64,000 bases of DNA from Glandiceps talaboti (taxonomy: Eukaryota; Hemichordata; Enteropneusta; Spengelidae), in contig NC_135571.1 of NCBI RefSeq assembly GCF_964340395.1, positions 5,192,953 through 5,256,952 on the forward strand, in the 5' to 3' direction. The notes below the pieces were generated by a model, which did no database searches, was not told the origin of the DNA, and saw only the letters and a list, made by a program, of their open reading frames with translations. This document shows, piece by piece, positions 63,587 through 64,000 of the stretch. Within the stretch, counting starts at the first letter, position 1; every line of letters begins with the position of its first letter. The translations under genes and the position numbers were made by a program.

Positions 63587-64000
63587 CTATAAATATACAA
63601 CACAGTAAAAACTCTTGAAATTATTGCTTTTACTTTTTTACAACTCAAAATATTCAACAGCATGGGATATCAAGTAAATTACAAAGGCTACAATGTACCT
63701 GTAGGACTACATTTTACTTTTAAGCTTCTGCAACCTTGTTGGGATCCTTATATCAGTTTTGAGTGGTTTTTCTAGTACTTATAAACAGACTAGCTATAAC
63801 TTGGGTATTATTTTTTTCGATCAGACAACCAACAATATATTCACTGAAAATTGTTAAAATACCAATAATTAGACATTGTACATGTTAATTAGAGGTCTAT
63901 TTTATCTATAAGTAGTATAGTAATAAGTTGAAATTGTGATTCACTGGGGTGCTGATTTTTGGGTGCGGACCCAAAAATAAATTTTGTCTATATTTCACCA
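63587..64000. other. Intron of IRAG-like gene to window end; R2 copy
   Basis: No exon seen. 63930-63990 is the inverted R2 repeat ('ggggtgctgatttttgggtg'). Confidence 0.5.

Overview
The window is animal nuclear DNA: intron-rich genes with GT-AG junctions, tail-anchored and type II membrane proteins, AT-rich introns, long microsatellites and many non-autonomous repeats. There is no bacterial or viral gene organisation. The gene set (an expanded core-2-type glucosaminyltransferase family, an IRAG/LRMP homologue, a TRHDE-like M1 aminopeptidase) and a Penelope-like retroelement fit an invertebrate deuterostome such as a hemichordate or cephalochordate. That assignment is an inference; the sequence has no species-specific marker I can name.

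Region by region. (1) 0-26 kb, plus strand: three intact single-coding-exon paralogues of a GT14 family type II Golgi glucosaminyltransferase (2604-4112, 14847-16367, 23584-25077). They sit in a segmental tandem array whose flanks are also duplicated, partly in inverted orientation. Between them lie a Penelope-like element with inverted arms and a hammerhead-ribozyme fold, a tRNA-bearing insertion with a target-site duplication and an empty paralogous site, foldback elements, a 44-bp minisatellite and G-run repeat modules. (2) 26.6-45.6 kb, minus strand: a complete 17-exon gene whose frames all join, encoding a 1,024-residue membrane M1 aminopeptidase. It has AAMEN in place of GAMEN and an intact HEXXH-X18-E zinc site. 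One of its introns carries an orphan, splice-competent EGF-like exon on the opposite strand. (3) 45.6-51.3 kb: intergenic, mostly microsatellites and a diverged ~160-bp tandem repeat. (4) 51.3 kb to the right end, minus strand: the 3' twelve exons (453 codons in phase) of an IRAG1/IRAG2 (MRVI1/LRMP)-like protein. It ends in one transmembrane helix and a KASH-like luminal tail finishing PPPQ. Its 5' exons lie beyond base 64000.

How the parts work together: the GT14 copies would act in the Golgi branching O-glycans, the aminopeptidase at the cell surface trimming peptides, and the IRAG-like protein at the ER or outer nuclear membrane. Nothing in the sequence links them functionally. The most unusual content is structural: foldback (inverted-repeat) elements recur through the whole window, including one family whose arm holds the poly(A) signal of two of the glycosyltransferase genes. 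No exon was confirmed by transcript data. All exon calls rest on splice consensus, unbroken phase and family resemblance.
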